DNA from: Haliotis asinina
Taxonomy: Eukaryota > Mollusca > Gastropoda > Lepetellida > Haliotidae
Assembly (NCBI RefSeq): GCF_037392515.1
Contig: NC_090292.1
Span: 45,993,747-46,057,746 of the forward strand
Reading direction: 5' to 3'
DNA length: 64,000 nt
This document shows positions 45,434-55,259 of the stretch, one piece after another. How positions within the stretch are numbered: the first letter of the stretch is position 1; each line of letters begins with the position of its first letter. The position numbers were made by a program, and so were the translations under genes. The notes under the pieces were generated by a model, which saw nothing but the letters and a program-made list of their open reading frames with translations, did no database searches and was not told the DNA's origin.

Positions 45434-45777
45434 AGTAGTATATACAATGGGGGTTCTGGACCACTTTCAAGAAATGTCTCTACAAAGCCTTATTTACTAA
45501 ATAAGGCTTTGGTTGGGACCTTAGCTCTTGCTACTATTACCCCTACTACATATGTCACGTTTACCGTGTATTGGTTGGAGGTAACACTGTGCCGTACGGT
45601 ACGATTAATAATTCTTCTCTTACAAACCCCCTACCCGGCCCACCCCTCAAGTAGTACAAGTTAGGTTCATCGGCTTTCATATCCACTTTATCTATATTGT
45701 AAGTTTTGACTGACCATATAGGATCGCTGGCCCGCTTACGGCTATCACCCTCGTGTTCCCCCGGCTGGTATAGATAC
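45434..45777 (+). repeat. Polinton left terminal inverted repeat
   Basis: 344 bp, complementary to 59397-59740. It holds the last 70 or so codons of the integrase and a 29-bp palindrome at 45483-45511 (arms CAAAGCCTTATTTA). Confidence 0.95.
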
Positions 45778-46529
45778 CTCACTAGGGCCCTATCTGGTAT
45801 CTGTTTCTCCTTCCCACGCAATGGAGCGGCCGACTCTGCAACTATTGATTTTAGTTTGATAGCGTCTGTCGGTTTCTTACCGGTGAGACGGGTGACTTCA
45901 TGGTTGATTGCCGACACCACCTTGGGTAACCTCGTGACCCATTCAGTCGATCGTTTTCCAGGGGTGGCCATCTCCCTAGCATACTGATAGCCGAACAAGC
46001 GCTCAGCTAAAGTCCTATTAAATCTCTCAACTATGGCTTGGCTGCGATGGGCTCCGGCCGTGCCACGTCTGACCTTTGTATCGTGTTTGGCTAGTAGTTG
46101 TGACACGGCACCCATGAACTCCCGTCCGGGGTCAACTTGCAGCTCTGTTGGCCACGTCAGAGGACTGCGTTTGTATATGCGTTCGAATCCTCTGGCTACC
46201 TGGGCCGAATCTTTCGTGGTCAAGGGTTCGGCTTCCTTGTAACGACTGGCTACGTCCACTACGGTTAAGGCATACTTGTACCTCTTGTCGTGGGGTAGGA
46301 ACAGTAGGTCTGCCTGGTGAACGCTATTAGGTATGTTAATACCAAACCTCCTTCTAGGCACGTAGCATGGTGCCGGTAAATAGATCTGCCACAGGGCTTG
46401 TTTTTCAAGCCATGCTTTGGCTTCCTCCGGGGGTACTCGCGCTATTTTAGCTAGCTTATCTACTGCGCTAGCTCCTTTCCAGTACCCACGCGGGCTGTAG
46501 TAAATAGCCTCAAATTTTTTCATGTCCAT
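45561..46529 (-). CDS. Polinton integrase (retroviral-type DDE), 322 aa
   Basis: Integrases of this rve family join the element ends to target DNA. Residues 1-60 form a helical N-terminal region; the core has D74 (QADLLFL), D133 (VDPGREF) and E168 (IVERF), a D,D35E arrangement. An SH3-like C-terminal domain follows (residues about 250-315). The C-terminal part lies within the terminal repeat, so it is duplicated at the other end with one substitution (Ser to Thr). The ATG overlaps the end of the polymerase gene by 20 bp, which suggests co-transcription. The frame is intact. No chromodomain is seen. Confidence 0.93.
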   Translation of the reverse strand: MDMKKFEAIYYSPRGYWKGASAVDKLAKIARVPPEEAKAWLEKQALWQIYLPAPCYVPRRRFGINIPNSVHQADLLFLPHDKRYKYALTVVDVASRYKEAEPLTTKDSAQVARGFERIYKRSPLTWPTELQVDPGREFMGAVSQLLAKHDTKVRRGTAGAHRSQAIVERFNRTLAERLFGYQYAREMATPGKRSTEWVTRLPKVVSAINHEVTRLTGKKPTDAIKLKSIVAESAAPLRGKEKQIPDRALVRYLYQPGEHEGDSRKRASDPIWSVKTYNIDKVDMKADEPNLYYLRGGPGRGFVREELLIVPYGTVLPPTNTR

Positions 46530-49500
46530 ACGCGTATGTGTTTATCCCATCAATAGCTATCCAATGTTTCGTGTCCATAGGCGACAGGGACGTCTTGTTT
46601 ATAGTCAGTCCGTATATCTTATGTCCATCACTTCTAAGTGTGTTCATTTTATGTCTAAAGGTACGGGTCTTGAACAGGGCTTCCTTGAATCTGGCGTGTT
46701 TGATGTGTTGTTTCACCACATACTTCTTAACCCCCTTAGCCTTCCGGATCTCACTATTGTCGGCTTTCAGTATGGAGTACATCTTAGGTCTCAAACCTAT
46801 GTACTCGGCTATGGGCGTGCCAGCACACTCGTCCTTCATCTTACCTAGGACCTTTTTATTTACCGTACTGTGTAGGGCATGGGTCTTAGGGTAGTCGCTG
46901 GTGTCGTATAAATCGAGGTGTTTTTTCATGTCCTCGTACACGTCCTCGGTTCGAATCTCCATCAGCAGGGAATCCGTGTCAGTGTACAGCACTTCACACC
47001 TGTCACCGTACTGTTTCTTGAGCTCGTTGTAGTAAAAGTCGTACATCAGGTGTTTGGATAAATCGAGGATGCTCATCCCCACGTAAACAGGCCGGTTGAA
47101 TTTTATGTGGCTTTTCTTCATGTGTAGGGCAACCAGGTTGTCTGTGAATATCTTACTACGGTTGAATGCCGGACTGGCTATCAGTCTCCTGAGCTTGTCT
47201 TCCTCACTCGACCGAACCAGCTTCACGGTCACGCGTTTCCTCAGGTTCTCCATAGTCTTACCAAACACCGAGTTGTTCATGAGCTTGTAGAGATTTTTCT
47301 CAAAATCACTGGTGGCTTTTTTTCATAGGTCTGTGTTCATTCTGATGTAGGGCTCCATCCATGGGCTCTGGTCGAACATGAGCACCCTGTGTATTTTGGT
47401 CAGCCTCATACCCAACGACAGGTACAGCTGTAGATTGTGATAGTGAACGATGTACTTGGTCTTATTCATTAAGTTAGGAACGAGTTTTTCAACGTCTGTC
47501 ACACGCCCACCTGACAAGTTATGTTGGTACTCAGACATCCAGTCTGGGTTAACCCTCATACGTTCGGGGGCCAGGGGGTAGCTGTTGTGTGATGTGTGTA
47601 ATTCCTTGGTATACTCTAAGTCAACCTCGAGGATATACCCTTTGTTCGAATCTGGTGCAACCCCCATAACATCAACGTGGGGTACCCATTCGAATCCCCC
47701 TGTAGGTAGATACTGGCTCATGGCCCAGCCGTACAGGTTGTTTGCGTCGAGGTAGAGAATGTGATTGGTTGGTTTGTTAGGATCGTAACCTTTCACGTAT
47801 TGATTATTTGCTTTCGCGTATCGTTTGGATGCCATGGAAATCCCACCTCGCAAGCCTTTCTCAATGAATAGGTGCATGTCGTAATCTGTGAGCAATTCCA
47901 AATTAACTCCGGTCTTTTTAAGCAAGGCGTCCCACGACAGACCTGGGCTGGTGTAATACCATGCGGGGTCGAGTTTATACTGCTTGAAACACGTCCGCCT
48001 AAATGTTTCAAACACGTCGGCTAACAGCAGTACATCTGTCCTCAAGTACAGGTCGTGATAATCACCCAGGTTCTTACAACCCAGTTTATTCCATACGTTA
48101 GTCGCGTGCGAGTAATCATCTCGTGAGACGGACGCCTCATTCAGCTTGCTATAAAAGCAGTCAATAGGGGGTAGTCTTGTCTCGGTGAACTTGGCCCAAC
48201 TATCCATGTACTCATAGGGGTACACACCCTTCCTCATAAGCAGGGGTCTAGTCTCGGCGTCTGTGTATCGATCGGTGATAGGGAAGGTATTGTTGGCCTT
48301 GACCAGACTGTCGAGTGATGATAGGAGGAACTGAAACGAGTCAATGAACCTAAGTCTGTTTAAGCTGAAGGAGATGTATCTCTCCATGTTGTTGGGGATG
48401 CACGTTATATTACCATCGATTTTCGCGATGGCCTGCATGATCAAGTGTGAGTCGTACCCTCTCAAGTTGTGAAAGACAACGGGGATGTTTATTGTCTTAG
48501 GGTTGATTTTAAGCTTGAGGTTGCACGTGCTGTGAGCGGCGCCTCTATACTTACCAGTTATGTGGCAGTGATCTCTCACCGAATCACCGTTAAGTGGTGA
48601 GTCACACACGTGACAGTTAGTGCTACTAGCGTGAGCTAGCTTGTCGTCTTGGGTCAGACGCATGGGAGCGATTCTATACAATGCATTCCTAATAATTTTT
48701 TCTTCCTCCTGCAAACACTTTAGAAACCTTTCAGCCGCGTCAGGGCCCCTATACACTTTCGTTTCCCCGTCACAACAGACGACAATGTATCCAAACGAAC
48801 AGGCTTCATGCTCTTGTGTCTTGTGGGTGAAGCTACCACTGGTGGAATCCCCACCCACAACTAAGGCTTCGAAGTCGGCGTATATGATATAAGGCACAGA
48901 CATTTGGTTCTTGTGGTTACTGAATTTTAAGATATTATCACCTTCCTTAGGCATGTCGACTCGTATGGCCGTCTGCCCCACACCTTGACAATCATCCCGG
49001 TGGGATTCTAATAAATCAGCTCGGGTGAAGCCATGTAGGCATCGTTCACAGAAGTGGGTCTTTTCTCTGTGTGCCGATTGGTCATACAACAGCCTGCTAA
49101 AGTGTTTTATCCATGTGTAGTGATACTTGTCACCTCGCTGGATCATGAATATATTGATAACTTGGCGATCCTTCACCGGGCTGACCCTGTGTACTATTGT
49201 TGTGTTACCTTCGTGCCCAAAGACATTTATAGCCAGATTATTCTGTTTTTCTACTTTAGTGATCTGGGATATGGGGGTGGGTTCATCTATACCATCCCAG
49301 TTGAGCCCATCGTCTTGGGGATAGCTAGAAAGCCTATCTGAATGAGTGCCAGCTGGAAATAAGGCTGACCTGATAGCTAACCTCAGGCAATCGTTTCCCC
49401 TATTCTTAACGTTTACTATGGCATGTTTGTTCCTATAGTAGGGAGGCAAGGCTAGGTATGACCCGCCTCTGAACGGCACGTAGTTAGCTATGTCTAGATA

Positions 49501-50181
49501 GACATTATCGATTTTATCTACAGCCCACCCGGAACCCAAGTGTGTGTAGCGTTCTAGGTATTCTCGTATCTGCTGAAAACTGGTATCGATTGATGCGTCT
49601 ATGGTCTCTGTATGTGTGACGACCTCTTGTTTACCTCGGAAGTAAGGCTGAACATATTCAGTGTCCTGCTTATCGAGCGACATTTTCACTGTGATCTGAA
49701 ACTTGATACTTCCTAGATCATTTAGTTCCTGGTTGACCTTATCAGCTATCAGAGGCTTGATATCTGTAATGTCTATGTTTCTATCAACGTGCATGCGCCA
49801 ACCTCTCAAATAGTTGCCTACAGCGCGCTCAGTGTGCACGAACTGTAGGTCAATAGCTCTATTCTGTCGTAATAATTCTACAAGCTGTGGTTTTCTCATA
49901 CGGGAATACCCGCCTAAACCCAAATCGTGTGCCTCGGCTTTCAGTTGTTTTACAGTGGGAGGTTTTGCTACGGGGGCATGTGATAACAATGCTGTTAACC
50001 CGGCTCTCCCCAGGTTTGAATAACCTGTGTATCCAAGCTGTTTTGCTTGAGCTTTTAATTGTTTTACTGAAGGAGGGGCTTCTAAACCTAGTAATCTCAA
50101 CAATGCTGACTTCCGCATTCGAGAATACCCGATCACACCTCTCTGTTTTGCGACCCGCTTCAGCTCGCGTACAGTAGACAT
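46510..50181 (-). pseudogene. Protein-primed DNA polymerase B (pPolB), interrupted by one in-frame TGA
   Basis: This replicates Polinton DNA from a protein primer. The ATG at 50181 was chosen because the longer frame to 50205 starts with TTG. The N-terminus has three SAP-like repeats (about residues 1-105, each with GYS(R/N)), a CxxC...H zinc-finger-like segment near 380-400 and another Cys/His cluster near 525-555. Exonuclease motifs are YADFE (about 435), GYDSH (about 575) and YLRTDVLLLAD (about 712). Polymerase motif A is LYLDANNLYGW (about 808). A TGA at 47325-47323 breaks the frame; reading continues in the same frame into motif B (NNSVFGKT) and motif C (YTDTDS). A downstream ATG at 47280 cannot restore a polymerase. 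All other motifs are intact. Confidence 0.93.
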
Positions 50182-50241
50182 AGTGTTTACACCTAAGAGA
50201 ACCAATGTCTAATTGCTTCACAGTAAAGGGAGGTAACCCTT

Positions 50242-50508
50242 TCACGCATTGGAGTCTATCTTGAGCAGTCGCCTACGTTCTTTTATGTAGCCTTTTTTAT
50301 TCTCGTAGACGAGTTGATGTCTGACTACGTTCGCTCCGTGTGCTTTACATAGACAGTAGTGTCCTTTAACCCCGATACCACACACAGAACACGTGTAGTT
50401 AGGACTTCCCATATGGAAACAACAGAACCCCTGATTCCTGTATTTCCTACCACAGGCCTCGGTCTTCCCCATAAGTATGTATTCGCATCGGTATGGAGCG
50501 GGTCTCAT
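50242..50508 (-). CDS. Small cysteine-rich zinc-finger-like protein, 88 aa
   Basis: Function unknown. It has ten Cys and several His in pairs (CxxxxxxxxxC, CCFH, CSVCG, CLCKAH), which would fit two zinc sites, and a basic C-terminus (KERRRLLK). A TATA-like TATATAAG lies about 12 bp upstream of the ATG at 50508, an unusually short leader. It may bind nucleic acid. Confidence 0.7.
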   Translation of the reverse strand: MRPAPYRCEYILMGKTEACGRKYRNQGFCCFHMGSPNYTCSVCGIGVKGHYCLCKAHGANVVRHQLVYENKKGYIKERRRLLKIDSNA

Positions 50509-50527
50509 GTTTACTTATATAGGTATT

Positions 50528-50953
50528 TTAATTTAATTGCTTCGCAACCAACACAGTAGCTGCTATACCCAACACTATGAAGACCAGTTCACGATTCATT
50601 TGTCCCTTGGATGGTGTGTAGTACTGAGCGAGTGTGGGTTTATTTAGCGGTTCCAATTGTTTACCAGTTAGTAGGTAGTATTCTTTCATTGCTTCATCAA
50701 CATCGTTGAATGTTTGAACGGCATGGTTTTCACGCGTGAGTTGTTCGTTAATAAAATCGATCCTCTGGAGACGTTTTTTAGCGTACTCGGCCTGTGCTCT
50801 TTGTAATTTCTCAGTAGCGAGATCGTGCCGCTTCCTTTCTTCCTGTATCTCAGCCGCGTGATCATCTCGTAGTTTCGAGAAGAGGAAATTACTCCCGGAA
50901 AATGCCAGGGCATTCACTAACGCCCCACCGACCATCATAGCTATCGTGGCCAT
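50528..50953 (-). CDS. Coiled-coil protein with N- and C-terminal hydrophobic segments, 141 aa
   Basis: Residues 1-25 are hydrophobic, about 30-75 form a charged coiled coil (QEERKRHDLATEKLQRAQAEY) and 119-137 form a membrane segment (LVFIVLGIAATVLVA). The function is unknown; a virion membrane or assembly role is inferred only from its place in the element. The gene follows the 75-aa gene by 8 bp. Confidence 0.75.
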   Translation of the reverse strand: MATIAMMVGGALVNALAFSGSNFLFSKLRDDHAAEIQEERKRHDLATEKLQRAQAEYAKKRLQRIDFINEQLTRENHAVQTFNDVDEAMKEYYLLTGKQLEPLNKPTLAQYYTPSKGQMNRELVFIVLGIAATVLVAKQLN

Positions 50954-50961
50954 CCCTATAT

Positions 50962-51189
50962 TTATTTCATTATATTATCAGGTATTATTCCTTGTTTTAC
51001 CAGGATGTCTTTTGTGGCCATCGCCATACCAAGGTTCATTATGAGCATACCCATATCCTGCAGGTTGAAATCTAGCTTGATAGTTGGTTGTTTAAGCACC
51101 ATTTTAGTCAACCGAGCGTACCCTACGGCTAGACTGGCGACCACTGTGGCGTGGTATGCGTCGTTGACGAACGTTTTCCCCTCAGACAT
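50962..51189 (-). CDS. Small hydrophobic protein, 75 aa
   Basis: Unrecognised. It has two weakly hydrophobic stretches (ATVVASLAVGYARL and MGMLIMNLGMAMA). An AT-rich TATA-like tract precedes the ATG at 51189. It ends 8 bp before the next gene. Confidence 0.6.
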   Translation of the reverse strand: MSEGKTFVNDAYHATVVASLAVGYARLTKMVLKQPTIKLDFNLQDMGMLIMNLGMAMATKDILVKQGIIPDNIMK

Positions 51190-51215
51190 TATGTATATGA
51201 TATAAAATATTAAAA

Positions 51216-51536
51216 TTATAACATGATATGCGGGTCTATCGTGTGGGTGGGGGGCTCACTGTTGGGTGGTGGATCACTGTGGGAGGGTACCCCCACGTAT
51301 AACCATGTTATAACCACGGCAGCAGTTACGCCTACAGCCAACAACAGTCGGGTTGGGTTGGTCACTTTATGTTGGTTACACCACCGTTTTTTACCGGCAG
51401 CTACTCTCTTAGGATTCTTCTGCCTGGTTACTGTTGAAGGGGTTTCCACCATCACTGTTGGGGGTGGGGTCTCCACCGTCACCTCGGGACTCACTGTTGG
51501 GGGTACCTCCACTGGGGTTTCCTGTGCAGCATCCAT
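51216..51536 (-). CDS. Pro/Thr/Val-rich single-pass membrane protein, 106 aa
   Basis: Residues 1-38 are Pro/Thr/Glu-rich, 39-62 are basic and 63-82 are a membrane segment (LLLAVGVTAAVVITWLYVGV), followed by a Pro-rich end. Its first 42 codons overlap the end of the 197-aa gene in another frame. The flanking sequence carries the GC-rich GGGTACCCCC-type motif. Function unknown. Confidence 0.6.
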   Translation of the reverse strand: MDAAQETPVEVPPTVSPEVTVETPPPTVMVETPSTVTRQKNPKRVAAGKKRWCNQHKVTNPTRLLLAVGVTAAVVITWLYVGVPSHSDPPPNSEPPTHTIDPHIML

Positions 51537-51999
51537 CTATACTATTATTATTATTCTTTCTCTCAAATTGACAATGTTTTTCTGTGATAATCGCCGCCGT
51601 CACTGGAGCCAACAACATACCATATTTGTGGTACAGCCCGCAGCTGATAGAGCTCACAGCGTGTTCGATAAAAGGGTCTTTCTCGAGGTCCTCCCACAGG
51701 TAAAGTCGGCGCTCTGGTGGAATGGGAAGGAAGTGTGATACAATACCGGTGTATATCTGGGTCATAGCCGATCCTATTGTCTTTGTCATTTCTGCTCTGA
51801 GCCGGGACTCGTATCTAGCGTACAGCTTATCGATTTCTTCGGCTGACATTTTGTGAATTTTATCCGGAGTGTAGTCTCCAAAGTAATGTTTGGCTTTACC
51901 GCCAACAGCCAACGCCACCAGTTTCTCTCGCTTGGGGGAATCCCCCACACCCCCACTGGGGGTACCCCCCAACTGTTCGAGCAATTCCTCACACTCCAT
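51409..51999 (-). CDS. Unknown Polinton protein, about 196 aa
   Basis: The ATG at 51999 (MECEELLEQLGG) was preferred to upstream starts because the motif TATATTATA lies right before it, as for other genes here. The central part (about 40-140) is compact, with LYARYESRLRAEMTKT and PFIEHAVSS; the C-terminus is Gly/Asn/Ser-rich with GGTPNSE. I do not recognise a domain. A Gly/Pro linker near residue 10 is encoded by the GC-rich dispersed motif. Confidence 0.7.
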   Translation of the reverse strand: MECEELLEQLGGTPSGGVGDSPKREKLVALAVGGKAKHYFGDYTPDKIHKMSAEEIDKLYARYESRLRAEMTKTIGSAMTQIYTGIVSHFLPIPPERRLYLWEDLEKDPFIEHAVSSISCGLYHKYGMLLAPVTAAIITEKHCQFERKNNNNSIDGCCTGNPSGGTPNSESRGDGGDPTPNSDGGNPFNSNQAEES

Positions 52000-52099
52000 C
52001 TTATAATATAACAAGTAAGATTTAGTTTTAACTATATAATACCCGATGCAGACAAAACACAGAGAAATGAAGGTTAAGTTGCACACGACAAATACTTCA

Positions 52100-52162
52100 A
52101 ATATCATAGCTATGCTTAGCATTTGCTTAGCTTTGCTTAGCTTTGCTTAGCTTTGCTTAGCA
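52100..52162. repeat. Decamer repeat TTTGCTTAGC, about five units
   Basis: Variants of TTTGCTTAGC repeat from about 52111 to 52160, across the end of the ATPase gene and the gap to the next gene. A role in termination, replication or packaging is conceivable but unproved. Confidence 0.8.
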
Positions 52163-52840
52163 TACTATATATGCTACTGGTTGGTCGGTCTTTAGCACGA
52201 GCTTAGCGTGTTTAGTTTCAGCGAGCTGTTTCTTCACCCGTTCCCGTTCTAATTTGCTCATCACATCGTTCTCTCTCAAACACTCCTCGAACGAATCCCT
52301 GTCCTTGCAGTGAAATAAGGCCACCCATCGCGTCTGCTCCCTGAGGTCTTTCAACACCGAGTTGAACTTCTGCGTTAGCACCCAGACGCTGTGATTTGCA
52401 TGCCGGCCGGAGAAGGCCAGGTACGATAGCATGTCTCTCTTTTTTGTTATCTCGCGATTAGCGCTGCAGTCGTCCAGTATGAACAGCGTCGGTTCCCCTT
52501 TAAATTTCTTGTGAAGAGCTTTCAACCAGTCCTGCAGGCGTGTTCCAGGGTCGATTTTGTGTACGTCCGGGTCCGTCATCACCCAAGGTCGCGCGTACGT
52601 TTTATTCATGCTCAGAGTAGGGCACATGATAACGATGTTATCGAACACATCCTTGTAGTAACCCTCCAACATATCCAACACGAAAACGGTCTTCCCACAG
52701 CCAGTCTGCCTGCACACTATGGCGCAGTGTGGGTCAGTTGGTAGTTGTGGGTACCCCCGGGGGGTGTGGGGGCCTTGTTTATTGTTGGGGGGTGTGGGGG
52801 GGTACCCCCCATCAGTAGATGGCTTGCACGAATCTCCCAT
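52157..52840 (-). CDS. Packaging ATPase (FtsK/HerA, A32-like), 227 aa
   Basis: Such ATPases drive DNA into capsids of Polinton-like and related viruses. Walker A is RQTGCGKT (residues 44-51) and Walker B is LFILDDC (119-125). The downstream segment AFSGRHANHSVWVLTQ (about 143-158) matches the arginine-finger/sensor region of this family. The first 35 residues are a Pro/Gly-rich extension encoded by the GC-rich dispersed motif. The start overlaps the capsid gene by 29 bp. Confidence 0.88.
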   Translation of the reverse strand: MGDSCKPSTDGGYPPTPPNNKQGPHTPRGYPQLPTDPHCAIVCRQTGCGKTVFVLDMLEGYYKDVFDNIVIMCPTLSMNKTYARPWVMTDPDVHKIDPGTRLQDWLKALHKKFKGEPTLFILDDCSANREITKKRDMLSYLAFSGRHANHSVWVLTQKFNSVLKDLREQTRWVALFHCKDRDSFEECLRENDVMSKLERERVKKQLAETKHAKLVLKTDQPVAYIVC

Positions 52841-54068
52841 TGTCTATATTAAGTTGCGCGTCCATAATAACGTACAGATATAATTTCAACTTAGCAGCGG
52901 TTTGAGCCTTCTTAGTAATCTGGATGGTTATCCCTTCGCTGCCGTTATCTATACGGCGCCCGCTACCGTGCAGTTTATCATCATCCGTGGATCGCATGTC
53001 CAACCATAGGGCGTACTTGGTGGTCAGGTATTCACCGATCTGCACAGAGCCGAGGTCCAGGTCCTTTGTTATGTAATCCCCCACTGGTAGCTTTTTTATC
53101 TCATCCCACTGCTGGTGTGGTCTCATACCATGACTGAACAGCTGGTTGGGCACGCCCTCGATGGTCACTTCCACCTTTTCAATCTCGGGGTTAAAAAACT
53201 TCTCGCTATCCCTCCGGAATGGATCGTAATCCTCCACGGGGACGACCAGGATACCTTTCATCGATCGCGCCGGCACGTTCAGGTTGATATTCCACACAGT
53301 GTCGCTCTTATCTCGCACGACTGATCTATGTCTCAGTACGCGATCATACAGGATAGCCATCTTCCCAGAGTACTGACTTCGAACCTGCCTGGCCAGCTCC
53401 GGGCTAGTGACCATGTCGAACTCCAGAGAGATGTTGTCTATGGCATAACTGGCCTCATCACCGTTCGGCGTACGCACTACTTTGCTATAGTCGTTAAACG
53501 TGAGCTCGTATTCGAGCCTATCACCCAGCGCGGCCTGGTAAAACGGCGCGTGTCCCGTGAGCAACTCGAAGTCTAGCGGCACGCAGAATCGATTCCCGTA
53601 TGCTCGAGTGATGGCCTTTTCACCGTCCGATAACTTGTCTTGCTGGTCTTGCGTGAAGACATACCCTATGCGCGCCCGGGTTGATTTGCTGATGCCCTGG
53701 TACACATCATTGACTCGTTCTCCCTCGCTTTTCCAGAGATCCCTGTAGCAGTGAAACACGTCGCTGTCGTCGATGCTCAGCACCTCGTTACCGCTGATCT
53801 TGACGGTCGTTTTCTTGATGATAGCTCTACCCACGTTCCGCACTAGCTCGCGTTTGTCGTTGTCGGAGGTCAACGTGATATTGAACGCCAGTCGAACAGT
53901 GCCTGGTACAATGAGGTCATTCTCACCAAGGTTTGGAAATCTAACCAGCAGAGTTTGATTCTGGTCTATCTTGCTGGGATTGTTGGTGATGGTCACCGAC
54001 TGACGCACGGCTCTGGCCCCTAATGGCTCTCTCAATCTTCTGAAAGGATCTAATTTTCTACCGTACAT
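52812..54068 (-). CDS. Probable major capsid protein (jelly-roll type), 418 aa
   Basis: The size, high beta-strand content and position next to the packaging ATPase fit a Polinton major capsid. Segments such as LNVPARSMKGILVVPVEDYDPF and EKVEVTIEGVPNQLFSHGM look like conserved strands of the capsid proteins of invertebrate Polintons, from memory of the family only. A basic N-terminus (RRLREPLGARAVR) could face DNA. The ATG at 54068 lies 33 bp from the divergent ATG at 54102. A fold comparison would confirm. Confidence 0.6.
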   Translation of the reverse strand: MYGRKLDPFRRLREPLGARAVRQSVTITNNPSKIDQNQTLLVRFPNLGENDLIVPGTVRLAFNITLTSDNDKRELVRNVGRAIIKKTTVKISGNEVLSIDDSDVFHCYRDLWKSEGERVNDVYQGISKSTRARIGYVFTQDQQDKLSDGEKAITRAYGNRFCVPLDFELLTGHAPFYQAALGDRLEYELTFNDYSKVVRTPNGDEASYAIDNISLEFDMVTSPELARQVRSQYSGKMAILYDRVLRHRSVVRDKSDTVWNINLNVPARSMKGILVVPVEDYDPFRRDSEKFFNPEIEKVEVTIEGVPNQLFSHGMRPHQQWDEIKKLPVGDYITKDLDLGSVQIGEYLTTKYALWLDMRSTDDDKLHGSGRRIDNGSEGITIQITKKAQTAAKLKLYLYVIMDAQLNIDNGRFVQAIY

Positions 54069-54101
54069 TGTTATATATAAATAAAATATATTTAAATACT
54101 A
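54069..54101. promoter_or_regulatory. Divergent AT-rich promoter between the capsid gene and the 385-aa gene
   Basis: The 33-bp gap is nearly all A/T, with TATATATAA on the capsid side and AAATATATTTAAA on the other. It must hold both promoters. Confidence 0.6.
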
Positions 54102-55259
54102 ATGGATGAAGACATAGATATGACGGAGATGCCGGGCGCTAGTGCCCAGGAATCTGATGAGCAGGAGACCTCATTTACTAGTTCACCATTGAACCAAGAA
54201 CTTTTGGCAACAACAGTAGATGATTATTACGAAAGTTTAAGAAGTGATAAATACTACGTTGATCCACAGGGCCGATACCTTGATAATTTTTTTATTGATA
54301 CAAAGGGTGTTCTACGCCTTAAGTCTAACCCAGAGGTTGACCTCGTTAACAAGCGCAATAAAAAACCACTGGCCTTGTCAACTCTAGCCAGACGCCATGG
54401 TGTCGAATTTATCCGTGAACATCTAAACATGCATGATTACGTTGGTACAATACCTAAGGCCGTTGTTGAAGATCTGCAAGCTACCAGATCCCACCTCACC
54501 ACTAGAGATGAAATGACACCACAGCGTGCTACAGAAGCCTCGGACAGCATAGAAAAACTGTTGAGCACCTACTGGGACAAACCGTTACCGGGGTTTGACT
54601 TTCCGGTAAGGGAACTGCGTGGCTTAGACGAAGCCGTGAAACGCGTGCGTGGAGAACTCGTGAACAACATGGGGAAACTGAACGAAATCGACGAGCACAT
54701 CGCTAAGGAAAAAACCAAACTCAACGAAACTGAAAACGATGATATGAAGCGTCGTATCAATGAACGACTACGTGATTTAGAAGACGAGAGACGTACACGA
54801 TTGGAATCCGCTTCCTCGAATCGTGAACAGCTTCGATCCCAGATCAGTCGCATTCGGGAAACAATCGATAGAATACTGAACGAGGATACAACTTTAGCCA
54901 ACAGGATTCGGATATTGTTCCGGGAGCAAGGGATCACCATCGCCAGCATTCTGACTGCATTGGGTTTCATCATATCAACCCTGGTGGTGTCACTGGTGGG
55001 AGGAACCCCCACACCTGGCGGCGGGGGAACTCCCACAGGCGGTGGTGTTAAAGACTGGATAAAAAAACTCGGGGAAGGCCTAGCTAAACTGGCTGGTAAA
55101 GCCGCCGAAGCCCTTCCCGGCATCCTGGGTAGCATCGTCTCGTGGTTGTTGGGCGCTCTGGCTAAAACTGCCATGTGGCTCAGTCAAAACATGTGGGCAG
55201 CCATCGTCGCCGTGGCGGGTCTGGTGTACGTAGCGGCTAAGAAATCTTTAACCAAATAA
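54102..55259 (+). CDS. Coiled-coil membrane protein with Gly/Pro linker, 385 aa
   Basis: Function unknown, though proteins of this build recur in animal Polintons. The N-terminus is acidic (1-30), a conserved globular part follows (40-165), then a long coiled coil (about 173-262), a membrane segment (about 278-300), a Gly/Thr/Pro linker (300-315), an amphipathic helix (317-336) and a long hydrophobic C-terminus (337-379). The amphipathic and hydrophobic end suggests membrane binding or disruption during entry or assembly, which is inference. It converges on and overlaps the 390-aa gene by 23 bp. Confidence 0.8.
   Translation: MDEDIDMTEMPGASAQESDEQETSFTSSPLNQELLATTVDDYYESLRSDKYYVDPQGRYLDNFFIDTKGVLRLKSNPEVDLVNKRNKKPLALSTLARRHGVEFIREHLNMHDYVGTIPKAVVEDLQATRSHLTTRDEMTPQRATEASDSIEKLLSTYWDKPLPGFDFPVRELRGLDEAVKRVRGELVNNMGKLNEIDEHIAKEKTKLNETENDDMKRRINERLRDLEDERRTRLESASSNREQLRSQISRIRETIDRILNEDTTLANRIRILFREQGITIASILTALGFIISTLVVSLVGGTPTPGGGGTPTGGGVKDWIKKLGEGLAKLAGKAAEALPGILGSIVSWLLGALAKTAMWLSQNMWAAIVAVAGLVYVAAKKSLTK

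Noticed and set aside
47323..47325. TGA in the polymerase read as selenocysteine
   Set aside because: No SECIS-like structure was identified, the position is not a known redox site, and a second gene has the same type of break.
51223..51738. 171-codon plus-strand ORF in the Polinton
   Set aside because: It is antisense to two minus-strand genes that have their own starts and membrane segments.
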